Below, piece by piece: positions 1 through 10,100 of a DNA stretch of 64,000 bases (positions are counted from its first letter, which is position 1; every line of letters begins with the position of its first letter). Location: NCBI GenBank assembly GCA_002307135.1, contig DBTQ01000010.1, forward strand, positions 213,400 to 277,399, given 5' to 3'. Source of the stretch: Bacteroidetes bacterium UBA1312 (GTDB lineage Bacteria; Bacteroidota; Bacteroidia; Chitinophagales; Chitinophagaceae). Below the pieces are notes generated by a model. The model searched no databases. It was not told where the DNA came from and saw nothing but the letters and a program-made list of their open reading frames with translations. The translations under genes and the position numbers were made by a program.

Positions 1-715
1 ATACGGCAATGCCAAATGCGAGTGGCCCAATAATAGCCAGGACGACCAATTGAAAAGTGCGCAGCGTGTCGATACATAAAGAGGCTGCCTCAAACAGCAC
101 CCGGAGTATTTCGCTCATCCACTGTTTGACAGAATTATTAAAATTGTAGAATGCTTTAGACATTGCGAACCGTACATCATTGCCGATACCGTCGATCAGC
201 CCTGGTTTTTCATCCGGCTTATGTGTGTACTTATACCATTTATCCTTATCCCCTTCATTCTTCTCACCGACATACATTTGCCACTGGTCTGTTTTTTTGA
301 TCGCGTCTTCTTTTTGTTTCAAGAGTAACGCAATAGCATTGTCAGAGCCTTTTACCATTTCAGCGGTAGCAGAAACAGTAGGCTTCATCACCCCATTGAT
401 CATCGCCAGCACTGATGGAAATACCATCACACAAAAGCCAACGACAAAAGGCCGGAACAAGGGGTAAAAATCGATTGGTTCCGCATTAGCAAGGTGCCGC
501 CAAACGCGGGAAGAAATATACCAGAGTGCTGCAAAACCTGCCAATCCCTGCCCTACGCCTATAAGCTTGCTGCATAAGGGTATCATTTCGTCATAAAGTT
601 GTTCCAGGACTCCATGCAGCCCTTTCATGGAGTCCGCAACGCCCTGAGCTTTGCTAAAAAAAGGCAATACCATCCCCACTACCACGCCGAGCGTGATCCT
701 CTTCCACTGTGCCAT
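1..715 (-). CDS. traJ: Conjugative transposon protein TraJ (C-terminus cut by window edge)
   Basis: The minus-strand frame is open from an ATG at 713-715 to base 1, giving 238 codons without a stop; the gene continues left of the window. The product starts MAQWKRITLGVV with a signal-like hydrophobic stretch, then a region rich in long hydrophobic segments (around residues 50-75, 80-105 and 215-238). This is the layout of TraJ, the polytopic inner-membrane protein of Bacteroidota conjugative transposons that forms part of the mating-pair channel. It lies 12 bp downstream of the last TraI/TerB-like gene and is the distal visible gene of the transfer operon. Family assignment rests on recognition of the N-terminal half and on its position after traG and traI. 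Confidence 0.8.
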   Translation of the reverse strand, partial: MAQWKRITLGVVVGMVLPFFSKAQGVADSMKGLHGVLEQLYDEMIPLCSKLIGVGQGLAGFAALWYISSRVWRHLANAEPIDFYPLFRPFVVGFCVMVFPSVLAMINGVMKPTVSATAEMVKGSDNAIALLLKQKEDAIKKTDQWQMYVGEKNEGDKDKWYKYTHKPDEKPGLIDGIGNDVRFAMSKAFYNFNNSVKQWMSEILRVLFEAASLCIDTLRTFQLVVLAIIGPLAFGIAV

Positions 716-727
716 ATTGTTTTTGTT

Positions 728-1366
728 TTATTGGTTTATACCATGAATACTTCTCATTGCATTGACATCGTTTTGCTCTTTTGCACGTTGTGCCGCCAGT
801 ACCGATGTATTGTTATTGAAGCTGTGCAGGAAATCCAGTTTGTCCCGCATATCCGCATCTATCTTGTCAATAGCTTCTAAACGCTCATCATCCGACATCC
901 GTAGTTTATTGGCGGTGATCACCATCGTTAAGTCATCCAGGTTATTCAGGCTCTTTTTAAGCAGGTTATCATACACACCGCTGATATAGCCCATTTCATC
1001 GTCGTTAAAGAACCCATTGCTTTTGAACCTGCTATAAGCGGATTTGTATTCCTGAATGATAGACTTTTGGTAGCCGATGATGTCGGCGATCTTCTTGTAA
1101 TTCCGAACCGTAGGGCTTACCGCCATTAACCCGTCCAGAAAATCTTTATGCAGATTGAAGTTTCCCTGTGAAATATTCTTGATCGTGTTATAACCACCAT
1201 TCAATATCTGGTAGCCTTTCTTGAGGTCAGAAAGTATCCGCTTGAACTGCATCAACTTTTCTACATTCAAGGTCAATTGCTCAATCTCGTCCTTTTGTGC
1301 ATACAACTTTACGGGAGCCGATACGATCACCGTAAGCAGGAGCAGTAATAAAAATATCTTTTTCAT
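728..1366 (-). CDS. TraI/'TerB-like' conjugation protein, third tandem copy
   Basis: A 212-residue secreted or periplasmic protein with an N-terminal signal peptide (MKKIFLLLLLLTVIVSAPVKLYAQ) and an all-helical body. It aligns by eye with the two upstream genes: a GxFNLHKDFLD block near residue 67, a DDEMGYISGVYDNLL block near 120, a KLRMSDDER block near 155, and a terminal NDVxxMRSIHGI motif. Such genes between traG and traJ are often labelled TraI or 'TerB family tellurite resistance'; nothing here indicates tellurite chemistry. A structural role in the conjugative apparatus is inferred from position. It follows the second copy by 5 bp, so the genes are almost certainly cotranscribed. Confidence 0.7.
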   Translation of the reverse strand: MKKIFLLLLLLTVIVSAPVKLYAQKDEIEQLTLNVEKLMQFKRILSDLKKGYQILNGGYNTIKNISQGNFNLHKDFLDGLMAVSPTVRNYKKIADIIGYQKSIIQEYKSAYSRFKSNGFFNDDEMGYISGVYDNLLKKSLNNLDDLTMVITANKLRMSDDERLEAIDKIDADMRDKLDFLHSFNNNTSVLAAQRAKEQNDVNAMRSIHGINQ

Positions 1367-1371
1367 GTCGT

Positions 1372-2043
1372 TTAATTTTTAATGCCATTTAATGTCCGGC
1401 TGGTAGTCACGTCATTGGATTCTTGGCTACGGGCGGTGGATAAGAGTTTCGCTTCATTACCAAAGCCCTGAACAAACGTGTAATTGTCCTGCATCTGCTC
1501 GTACAATTGGTCAATGCGCTTAACCCGTTCATCATCTTTCATTTCCAATTTATCAGCAGTGGTAACGGTAATCAGCTCATCGATCAGACCGCTGCAATTA
1601 TCCAATAGCCGTTCAAATACACCATTGATATACTCCAGTTCATCATCCCGCATCATTCCTCCTTTTCGGATCTGCGCTTTGGTTTGCTTGCAGCTGTTCA
1701 GGATGTCCACTTGCAAGCCTATCAGTTCTGCCACCTTGAAATAATGGCTCACTTCGGGGTTGATGCTTTTAAGTGAATTGAAGTAATCCTTATGCAGGTT
1801 AAACTCACCGTTTTTCATGTCACCGATAAAGTTTAATCCCTGCTTGGCGATCTTATAACCTTTCCTCGCATACCCGATATACACTTGTAGAGCGGCGATC
1901 TGTTTGAGCAGGTATTCTTTCTGTGTTTTCTTTTGCTGGAACCATTCGCCAAAGGTTTGGGCATGTGCCATCTGGCAAAATAACAGCGTAAGCAAAACCA
2001 ACATTGTCTTTTTCCTTTTCATATTGTTGTTATTGAAGGCCAT
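1372..2043 (-). CDS. TraI/'TerB-like' conjugation protein, second tandem copy
   Basis: A 223-residue protein with the same layout as its neighbours: a signal peptide ending near AHAQ, helical body, GEFNLHKDYFNSLKSINPEV block, DDELEYINGVFERLLDN block, KLEMKDDER block and a C-terminal NDVTTSRTLNGI motif. It overlaps the end of the first copy by 14 bp, so the true start may be the internal ATG of MKRKKTMLVLL at codon 8 (2022), which leaves a normal signal peptide and removes the overlap. The function is inferred from its place in the transfer operon. Confidence 0.7.
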   Translation of the reverse strand: MAFNNNNMKRKKTMLVLLTLLFCQMAHAQTFGEWFQQKKTQKEYLLKQIAALQVYIGYARKGYKIAKQGLNFIGDMKNGEFNLHKDYFNSLKSINPEVSHYFKVAELIGLQVDILNSCKQTKAQIRKGGMMRDDELEYINGVFERLLDNCSGLIDELITVTTADKLEMKDDERVKRIDQLYEQMQDNYTFVQGFGNEAKLLSTARSQESNDVTTSRTLNGIKN

Positions 2044-2713
2044 ATAATTTCCGCACTACATCCACATCATTTTGCACCTTAGCCCGTTGCAGGCTGAGCT
2101 TCATGCTTTGCTGATTAAAGGACGTCAGGTCATCATAATTTTCGTCCACTTTATCCGCTGCCGCATTGATCAGTTCCAGCCTTTTTGCATCCGTCATTTT
2201 TGTACTGAAGGAATTAATCACCATCGTGATCTGATCCATATTCTTACCGCTCTGTTCCAGTATCCCCGAATACACCTGCTGCATATAATCCAGTTCCTTT
2301 GCGGTAAAATGCTTATCGCTTTGAAAGAGGTTCCAGGCCCTTTTATATTCCTCCATGAGCTTTAACTGCTTCTGGGTAATGTCCTTGATCCGCTGGTAAT
2401 AGGCGATGATGGATTTTACCTTAGCCAGTTCCTCATAATAATCTTTATACAAATTCTTTTGCTTTTCAACCCAGTTGCCAATTTCATCGAGTTTCATTTT
2501 GGACATCGTGTTCTCCAATGTTTTCTGCGCATTTTGCAACCAGATGGTTTTGTTCTGCAAACGCTGTACTTGCAGGTCCAGAGCCTTAATCACTTTTTTT
2601 ATGGCAGCTTTGATCACTTGCACAATGGGCAATACGGCATGTGCCTGTTTTACAGGTGCTATTGTTCCTATCATCACAAAGGCCAGCACCATTAATAGCT
2701 TTTTCATGTTCAT
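2030..2713 (-). CDS. traI: TraI-like conjugation protein, first tandem copy
   Basis: A 227-residue protein with a signal peptide (cleavage likely after KQAHA). It has a longer predicted helical segment than its paralogues (KAAIKKVIKALDLQVQRLQN...), then the shared core: KNLYKDYYEELAKVKSII, AKELDYMQQVYSGIL, TKMTDAKRLELI and the terminal NDVDVVRKLYGLQ. It directly follows the traG ATPase gene, 27 bp away. In Bacteroidota conjugative transposons the gene in this position is called traI. It is the most diverged of the three copies, suggesting an old duplication with specialisation. Confidence 0.65.
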   Translation of the reverse strand: MNMKKLLMVLAFVMIGTIAPVKQAHAVLPIVQVIKAAIKKVIKALDLQVQRLQNKTIWLQNAQKTLENTMSKMKLDEIGNWVEKQKNLYKDYYEELAKVKSIIAYYQRIKDITQKQLKLMEEYKRAWNLFQSDKHFTAKELDYMQQVYSGILEQSGKNMDQITMVINSFSTKMTDAKRLELINAAADKVDENYDDLTSFNQQSMKLSLQRAKVQNDVDVVRKLYGLQ

Positions 2714-2740
2714 CTTGTTTTTTGTTATACACTATTCCAA

Positions 2741-5179
2741 TTAATTATGCATGTCCGCTGCCATTGCCGCAATACCTTTTTCCATTGAACCATGCAACTG
2801 CGCCGCTTCCATGACTTTTACACGTTCTTTCCCTTCAGTTGTAAAGGCCAGGTATTCCTCTGTACATAGTTCATTCCGGTACACCTTTTGGATTTGCCCC
2901 CCGATGTCAATAAAAATTTCCCGGTCATCTTTGTTGACCGATAACAGGATTGTTTTTCCTTTTTCAGAAAGGCCGAGGGTCTCTTGCAGTTTATCAAACT
3001 TGTTGATGAACTTTTTCATGTCCATCAGTATCTTGATATCGGCGTTGTTGATGATCGCATCCTTGACAATAGGTGAGCTGATCAAATCATCCAATTCTTG
3101 TGTAATCACAATCGGTACACCGTTAAACTTTCGGATCGTTTTAAAAGCGTATTTGAGAAATTCCGCCATTCCCGATTTGGCAATGGCCTTCCAACATTCG
3201 TCTATGGTGAGCACTTTGCGGATTCCTTTTAGTTTCCGCATTTTAGAAATGAAGAGTTCAATTAAAATCAGCGTTACAACCGGAAATAAAATTGGATGAT
3301 CCTTAATATTATCGAGCTCTATGACTATGAATGGCTGATTCAGCAAATCGAGATTCTCTGTCGCGTTCAATAAATAATCAAATTCACCATCTCTGTAAAA
3401 CGGCCTAAGTACATAAAGAAAGTTGTCGAGATCAAAGTCTTTATCCTTCACTTTATGGGAACGGAGTACCGCTACATAAGTACCTTCCAGGTATTCGTAA
3501 AAACTATTGAAACACGGAAAAATGCTGACATCGGCTTTCAACAAATCGTAATAACCCTGCAGGGCATTGGACAATGCGACATATTCTGAGCGGTTGAAAT
3601 TTTCATTTTCCTGTTTCCATAAACTGACCAGCAGTGATTTCAGGCTTTCCTTTTTTTCGGTATCCAAAACCTGTCCTTCCGGCAGGTAAAAGGGATTGAA
3701 ACGAATGGGATTGCTTTCCTCATAAGTAAAATAGTAACCACCTACCAACTCACATAGCCCTTTATAGCTTCCTCCAATATCAACAGTCAAACAATGTGCG
3801 CCCTGCTCATACAATGAGTTTAGGATATGGTTTACCGTCATCGATTTTCCCCCACCACTGGTCCCGCAGACCAGCATTCCCATATTGGATGAAATTCCAG
3901 CCTCACGTGGCGCATCCAGCATATCCACATATAGGGGGCGCGAAGAAAGCCGGTCACAGAAGCGGATACCTTCACTGGGCTTGACACTTCTTGGTGCGCC
4001 TTCGAGATTTAAAAAACAGGTGGCCTGTTCCAAAAATGTATCGAAAGTATCGTTGTAGGGAAAGTCCGCTTCATTGCCCGGTATGCCAGCCCAGAAGATT
4101 TGTGCTGCGCCTACCGTTTCTTCTTTGGCCACAGCATCCATTTGCGCTAAAGCCGAACTGACCGAATTTTTGATGCCCTTTAAATTTTCCTTGTCTTCAT
4201 CCCAAACCAGTACATTGAAATGAGCTTTCACCGGTAAACGTTGCTGGCTGATGGTTTCATTCAAAAAGTCATTGACCGAATCCCTGGCTATACTGTTCTC
4301 CCTGCTGTAAGCGGATAAAGATTGTAAGCGTAGCTTTTTGCTCTCCAGTTTTTTAATCGTTGCCCTTTCGTCTTCGATGAAGACATATTGATTGTAGATA
4401 TGGTTAAAGGGCAATAGCTGTCCGAGGGAACTGGCAAAGCCCATGCTGAACTTGGTCCGGTCCGTGCTAAACTTATCATAGGTAATACGGCTTCCACAAA
4501 GTGCTGGAAGATCAGTCACATCAGCCAGCGTATATAACTGGCAATGCTTGTTGCCGACTTTGATACCATCCCCAAATGCAATATCCTCGATCAACAGTGA
4601 ATCCGAATTGTTAGATAAGCGGCAATATTGTTCGATGATACCGGCTTTCTTTCGCTCACTGGTCAATTCTATATCACTCAGGCGTTGAAGGTTCACAAAG
4701 CCCGTATCTTCCATGATCTTTTTGAACTGCCCACAGGAATCTAAAAACCTTTGCAGCAGTTCTGCTTTTATCGTTTGATCCGGTACAATAGATTTACGCA
4801 ATAGGTTCGAAAACAGCGAACTGCTTTGTTTCCGTCCTGCCGGCTTTTGGGTAAGGAAAATATAACAGCTATGGTCTATGTAAGCCCTGCCATCAAAGTG
4901 GCGGTCTGCCGAACGACCCAAGAAACTCCTGTCTGCTGATTGTTCCGGCTTATAAGTTGCGTCCGTGAACCAATCCTGTTTATGAAAGACCGAGAACTTA
5001 GGTAATAATTTTATGGCTTTCACCCAGGCCTGGTGAAAGGCTTCATAATCCTGATCACTCAGCGTAAAAATTTCCGGCAGCTCTGCCTTAAAGGCAATCG
5101 TTATATCCCCTTGTTTACTCAGGATACAATCATGCTCCACGCCCATGATGGGTAATATATCGTTCATCCACTTTTCCAT
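2741..5179 (-). CDS. traG: TraG family conjugation ATPase (VirB4-like)
   Basis: An 812-residue cytoplasmic ATPase that powers the type IV secretion channel. The Walker A motif GTSGGGKS is at residues 439-446 and the Walker B VLTIDE at 656-661, followed by the VirB4-type ITQELDDL segment. The N-terminal third (SKQGDITIAFKAELPEIFTL) matches the start expected of TraG proteins, and the length is typical of the family. It is in the traG-traI-traJ order of Bacteroidota conjugative elements, on the same strand and closely spaced. The start MEKWMNDILP is preferred because no upstream in-frame extension is visible and the 5' gap to the next gene is only 43 bp. Confidence 0.92.
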   Translation of the reverse strand: MEKWMNDILPIMGVEHDCILSKQGDITIAFKAELPEIFTLSDQDYEAFHQAWVKAIKLLPKFSVFHKQDWFTDATYKPEQSADRSFLGRSADRHFDGRAYIDHSCYIFLTQKPAGRKQSSSLFSNLLRKSIVPDQTIKAELLQRFLDSCGQFKKIMEDTGFVNLQRLSDIELTSERKKAGIIEQYCRLSNNSDSLLIEDIAFGDGIKVGNKHCQLYTLADVTDLPALCGSRITYDKFSTDRTKFSMGFASSLGQLLPFNHIYNQYVFIEDERATIKKLESKKLRLQSLSAYSRENSIARDSVNDFLNETISQQRLPVKAHFNVLVWDEDKENLKGIKNSVSSALAQMDAVAKEETVGAAQIFWAGIPGNEADFPYNDTFDTFLEQATCFLNLEGAPRSVKPSEGIRFCDRLSSRPLYVDMLDAPREAGISSNMGMLVCGTSGGGKSMTVNHILNSLYEQGAHCLTVDIGGSYKGLCELVGGYYFTYEESNPIRFNPFYLPEGQVLDTEKKESLKSLLVSLWKQENENFNRSEYVALSNALQGYYDLLKADVSIFPCFNSFYEYLEGTYVAVLRSHKVKDKDFDLDNFLYVLRPFYRDGEFDYLLNATENLDLLNQPFIVIELDNIKDHPILFPVVTLILIELFISKMRKLKGIRKVLTIDECWKAIAKSGMAEFLKYAFKTIRKFNGVPIVITQELDDLISSPIVKDAIINNADIKILMDMKKFINKFDKLQETLGLSEKGKTILLSVNKDDREIFIDIGGQIQKVYRNELCTEEYLAFTTEGKERVKVMEAAQLHGSMEKGIAAMAADMHN

Positions 5180-5222
5180 TGCACTCCTCCTTTACGATAA
5201 TTATTGATCTTTGTCTAACTCC

Positions 5223-6032
5223 TTACATCCTCCTGCCACGCCGAGCCTTCTTTTCCGGTCTTTTCTTAATTAAGTCGGGTTCCGGTTTCTTTTGCAGATT
5301 AAGCCGGATGATTTCCGGAAGCCGTGTGTCCATCCAGTTTATTTTTTGGGCCACAAAATGAGATTGTATCGGTGTCGCCCTGAGACATTCCCTTTGATCG
5401 AGCCCATATTTTCGGGCATAGCCTACCGGATCTAATATTTGCTCATGAGGGATTTCTACCACGATGATTTCTGTAGGGATAGCAATAATGTTTTCGTAAT
5501 CCAATTGTTCAAATTCATGTGTTTTGGGATTATAGGGAATGAGGTACCTGTCCCCGTATTCGTGTAAATAATCTTCTATCTCGGTAAAGTTGATGCCCAG
5601 CGTAGAAAAATCATCTTTAGGCCGTAAACAATCCATCGGTATATCCACATAAAACAAATGATCTGCTATATCAATCGTGGTTAACCGTCCTTGCAACCTC
5701 GCAGCAAGCACTTCCTGATCTACCATAAGGTCAAAATCTGTTTTGCCTTCTAATTCGAATACTGTCTTCCCGTATTTTTCTGCCATCCCAACAGGATCAA
5801 GATGGATTAATTGAGGTAGCTCTATAGTGACGATATCCGCATCACGATTGAATAATCCGGGCAGGTTTATCAGCATCCGGTCATACTCGAATGCGTAATG
5901 TGTTCCCATATCCCGCATATCTAAAATCGAAATTGTATTTTCAGGATTTGCTGCTTCCCTAAGTTCTTTAAGTGATACATCGACAAAGAATGTTGTTCCT
6001 TCAATTTCTGTTGTTGGTAATTGCCGTTCCAT
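5223..6032 (-). CDS. Unknown transfer-operon protein with two LDPxGxAxKYG repeats
   Basis: I do not recognise a named family for this 269-residue protein. It has no signal peptide or membrane segment and ends in a basic tail (KKRPEKKARRGRRM) that could bind nucleic acid. It contains two similar halves: a beta-rich start (EIEGTTFFVDV, then TIDIADHLFYVDI) followed by a conserved HLDPVGMAEKYG (around 95) and ILDPVGYARKYG (around 207). The next gene upstream (6055-6837) is a paralogue with the same two repeats. The location between traF and traG suggests an accessory or regulatory part of the transfer operon; this is inference. Confidence 0.6.
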   Translation of the reverse strand: MERQLPTTEIEGTTFFVDVSLKELREAANPENTISILDMRDMGTHYAFEYDRMLINLPGLFNRDADIVTIELPQLIHLDPVGMAEKYGKTVFELEGKTDFDLMVDQEVLAARLQGRLTTIDIADHLFYVDIPMDCLRPKDDFSTLGINFTEIEDYLHEYGDRYLIPYNPKTHEFEQLDYENIIAIPTEIIVVEIPHEQILDPVGYARKYGLDQRECLRATPIQSHFVAQKINWMDTRLPEIIRLNLQKKPEPDLIKKRPEKKARRGRRM

Positions 6033-6054
6033 ATTGTTCTGTTTATTTTTTTGG

Positions 6055-6837
6055 TTAAAGTCTATTCCTTCTTTTTTGAGGGGGAAGCCCCTTGCTTTGC
6101 CGATCAGTCCATTGGTAGAGTTCGGGTAATTTATTCTTCTCGCTCACCTGTTTTACTTCGGCTATATGAGTGGCTAATGGTGGAAACTTCCAAACGAAGT
6201 AGAGTTCATTCAATTGGTTTAATTTGGCCATACCAATAGGGTCAATATGAGCCAATGGCGGTATCTTCAGCAGCGAGACTTTATCCGGAAGCATATTCCG
6301 GTTTTCATCGATTGGGAATGTGCTTCCTGACTTTGGTTCATAGAGGCACATCAAACTTTGCCGGTCTGCCGATAGCTTAAATGTGCTGGTTCTAATGATA
6401 GGTACATCATGATCATACTCCGCTTTTAATTGTCCTTTAACTACATCAAGAGCGTAAGGCTTATTGTTGATCTCAACCAAAGGCGGCTTGCCTTTTAAGC
6501 GTGCTACAATTATTTGTTCGTGCAACTGGAGTGTAACCCGCCATTGGTCCTTCAGTTCATCGGGATGGACGCGATACTTTTCTGCCATACCTTCCGGATC
6601 AAGTTCTATCATGGTGGGAACCTTCACCCTGATTACACCTGTTGCCTCATCAAATGGAGCATGGATGTTCTTGTAAGCAGGATCAAAATCGAATTCGTAA
6701 TGGGTCAGCTTAAAATCCATGTGCGTAAAGCGGATTTTATTATAAGCATCGTCCACTTGCACCAGCCATTCGTTTTTAACGTCAACATTAAATGTTGTCC
6801 CATGTATGTTCCATTTTGGTAATTCCCGTTTCATCAT
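6055..6837 (-). CDS. Unknown transfer-operon protein, paralogue of the following gene
   Basis: A 260-residue soluble protein related to the gene at 5223-6032. It starts with PKWNIHGTTFNVDV (compare PTTEIEGTTFFVDV) and carries IELDPEGMAEKYR (around 94) and AHIDPIGMAKLNQ (around 205). Between them is a second beta-rich unit beginning PLVEINNKPYALDV. The C-terminus is basic (PPQKRRNRL), as in its paralogue. It lies 8 bp from traF and 22 bp from its paralogue, so it is part of the transfer operon. The function is unknown. Confidence 0.6.
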   Translation of the reverse strand: MMKRELPKWNIHGTTFNVDVKNEWLVQVDDAYNKIRFTHMDFKLTHYEFDFDPAYKNIHAPFDEATGVIRVKVPTMIELDPEGMAEKYRVHPDELKDQWRVTLQLHEQIIVARLKGKPPLVEINNKPYALDVVKGQLKAEYDHDVPIIRTSTFKLSADRQSLMCLYEPKSGSTFPIDENRNMLPDKVSLLKIPPLAHIDPIGMAKLNQLNELYFVWKFPPLATHIAEVKQVSEKNKLPELYQWTDRQSKGLPPQKRRNRL

Positions 6838-6845
6838 TCCCTCCC

Positions 6846-7163
6846 TTATTTTTTGATCTTAAATACTTCCCTGCTGTTGTTTTTGACCACTTTCGGGACG
6901 CTCCTTTTGGCGATTGCTTTCATCATCCCATATTCCCCGTAAGTATTGCTCATAGCATAGACCTTAATGACCAGTACTGTTCCCGCGATCAGAATTACTC
7001 CGATACAGATAAAAGAGTTGACACCAATGATGTACATAGCAGAAAACAAGACCAATAAACTAACTATACCACCACCCAAATACCAGATGTACTGTCCCTT
7101 GAGGCCGCGGAACTCAATACTTTTATTGATGCCTTTGTTGATTTGATAGACGCTGTTAGCCAT
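6846..7163 (-). CDS. traF: TraF-like conjugation membrane protein (DUF4133)
   Basis: A 105-residue inner-membrane protein with two closely spaced transmembrane helices (about residues 27-48 and 52-72). The N-terminal VYQINKGINKSIEFRGLKGQYIWYL is characteristic of DUF4133/TraF of Bacteroidota conjugative transposons; it corresponds to the VirB3-type component that works with the VirB4-like ATPase. The usual partner traE lies upstream, but here it is separated from traF by a 5.6-kb methylase-helicase gene and a DUF1896-like gene. Confidence 0.85.
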   Translation of the reverse strand: MANSVYQINKGINKSIEFRGLKGQYIWYLGGGIVSLLVLFSAMYIIGVNSFICIGVILIAGTVLVIKVYAMSNTYGEYGMMKAIAKRSVPKVVKNNSREVFKIKK

Positions 7164-7169
7164 TTTGTT

Positions 7170-10100
7170 TTACATTTTAAATTTTCTGGAACGCTTTGCA
7201 ACAGGTTCCTTTAATGATATTGCAGTCTTCAAGTTGTAATTTCCGGAACCCCGTACCTGCTCCGGAAACATTTTTATAATGGGCATGATGAGTACTGAAT
7301 CATGTACAGGGATTTTTTCTACTTCATTTGGCACCTCATTTGGCACCTCTATTGGCACCTCATTTGCTTTCAGCTGATTTTCCAGTATTTTTAAAGAGAT
7401 TTCCCGTCCCAGATACTCAACCTGTATTTTCATTTCCTTTAACTCAACTTCCTTTTCAAATGGCTTTTCAATAATCCTTTTGAGCAGTGGTATATTCGTT
7501 TCTATTTCTTTGAGTTCTTTCTTATGGCTTTCCATTAACTGGTCCACATGGTCTATCGCATTCAGGAATATTCTTGCGGCCAGTTTTGGATTATCGGTAT
7601 TGGGGTAACCATTGTTGTAGCTGTAATTGATCCCCTCAGTTTCCCTTTGCGCAGAAAAGGTATTGGTATAATACACGGCCATCTTCGTGCTATCATAATC
7701 CACATTCCCTTGCTCATCTTCCGGGTATCGAGTGCGTTTAAATGGATGGATCAGTAATTTATATCCGTAGAGTGACCCTATTTCAACGTTAGTACCTCCG
7801 GTCCATTCATTTGTATGGAGCTGAATGAGGTAATTACCAATGTCCACCGGGTTCGTACTTTTACAGCCATCCAACTGAAGGGGATTTACTTTTGTGCCAT
7901 CCTTTTCAAATCGCAATTGACTATGGTAAAAGCTGCTGTCATCATGGAGCATTTTTACGATTCCCCTCACCCTTTCCTGTTTCGATTCGAGTTCCTCCAG
8001 CTTGTATTTACTATGGGTTGTTTCACTGAAATGTGCTTTTTTAAGATTTTCCAATACTGCGATTTTCTTTTCCAGTTTTGTCTTTTCCAGTAAGCTGGTA
8101 TCACCTGATAGGATCGCGATATACTCCGCGAAATTCATCCCGCTTTTTTCATCAATAGAACCTTCGTCAATACTGCGTACACTGAGTTCGTTATTTTTCA
8201 TCTGTGAGATGAACAGCTGCTTATTTTTTAACAGGTTGAACTTGTAGTTATCCAATGATTGCTCCACTGCATATATGAATACCCGTACTTTGTTGCCAAA
8301 ATGTGCTTTGGCTAACCAGTTTCCTTGTCGCCCGCCACGACCATTACGCTGTTCCAGCTCAGAAGGCTTCCAGGGAATATCCATATGGTGCATAGCAACA
8401 ATCCTTTCCTGTACATTCAGCCCTGTTCCTGCCTTATCGGTGCTGCCTAATAATATCCGAATCTGGCCCTTATTCATTTTACGGAACAGTTCCGGTTTCC
8501 TTTTCTCTGTCCAATTATGGATAAAAGTGATTTCTTCGGCAGGTATCTGAAAATCCCTTACCAGCTTTTCTTTCAGCGCATCATAAATATTAAAAGCATC
8601 CGGCTTGGGCGTACCTATATCCGAGAAGATGACCTGTGTTCCTTTGTGGGCACTACTTTCTCTGTATATCGCTGCCACGTTACGGGCGCAAACATTGACC
8701 TTGTTATCCGGGTGGTCCGCGTAGCCTTCATTGATCAGGCGCATATCCACTGCCATCTTTTTTGCATAATTGGTGGCGATCAGCATTTTTGCCTTACGCT
8801 CCGATTCACTGAGTTCTGCTCTTCCTATAAATGTGGCATTACCCGTACTGGCAAAAGCCATTAAGTTCTTGATGAATTGCTGCTGGTCAGGTGTTGGCTT
8901 GATATTGATGAGTTGCTCATCGAGTTCCGGTTTATCCAGTTGTATATGTGCCGCTGTTTTATAATCCGTGATCTCATTATAGAACAAAGCCAGTTCGGGG
9001 ACTTTTATAAAATTGCGGAAACGTTCTTTAGCTATAATTTCATTGGTAACAGAAAACTCGAAGTCCGTTGTTTTTTTGGCAAACACAGCCGCCCAGCCAT
9101 CAAAATTCTGGACACCTTGGCGCTCCATTTCTTTTGGCCGCAGGTATTTAAAAATGAGGTACAATTCAGTAAGGCTATTGGAGATAGGCGTACCTGATAA
9201 AAATGTACTGCATAAGTCTGCATCAAATTTATTTTGCAGAGTGCGCAGTGCAAATAACAGGTTAAGCGCTTTCTGGCTGCCTTCCATATTGCCCAATCCT
9301 GCAACACGATTGTGCCTGGTGGTAAAAGTGAGGTTCTTGTACTTATGGCTTTCATCAATAAAGAGATGGTCGATACCCATCGTTTTAAAATCAATGCCCT
9401 GGTCTTTTTTGTCCTCAATTCTTTGCTCCAGACTCGACAGATTGTAGGAGAGATTCCGTTTCCTGATCTCTAGTCCCTTGAGCATACTTTTAGAAATCGA
9501 ACCACCAATAGCTTTAACCGTATCTAAATCCCGTTCTACATTGTCGAGTTCCTCCTGGAATATGCTGCGTTGCATTTCAGGTGACTGGGGGATCTTGCTG
9601 AACTGGTCATGGGTGATGATGATACAATCCCAATTGTTGTTTTTGATCTCATGGAATATCCGTAGCCTGTTCTTTGGTGAATAATCATCTTCATTAGGCG
9701 CAAGTATCCTTGCTTTGGGATAAGCTTTTTTATAGGTGTCCCTGATCTGGTCCACATTGGCTTTTAAGGCCAGAATCATCGGTTTATGGGCAATGCCCAA
9801 CCTTTTCATTTCATGGGCAGCAACAATCATGGTCAGGGTTTTGCCCAAGCCCACTTCATGGTCAATTAATGCACCCCTGTTCTGAACGGTACGCCATACA
9901 GAATTTTTCTGCGAACTGTAGAGGTCACTGATGCCCAAAGCTTGCTTATCCAGCCCAGGAAAAGAAAGGTGACTGCCATCATATGCTGCCAGGCGATAAC
10001 AGTTGAAGATGTCGTTGTATAAAGTCTCCAGTGATTTCTTTTCTTCTTCGGGCAGCAATTGCAGCCAATCAATAAATCCGTTACGGAGATTTTCTATTTT

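Noticed and set aside
728..2713. Tellurite resistance function for the TerB-like genes
   Set aside because: The label comes from weak family similarity; signal peptides and position in the transfer operon point to a conjugation role.
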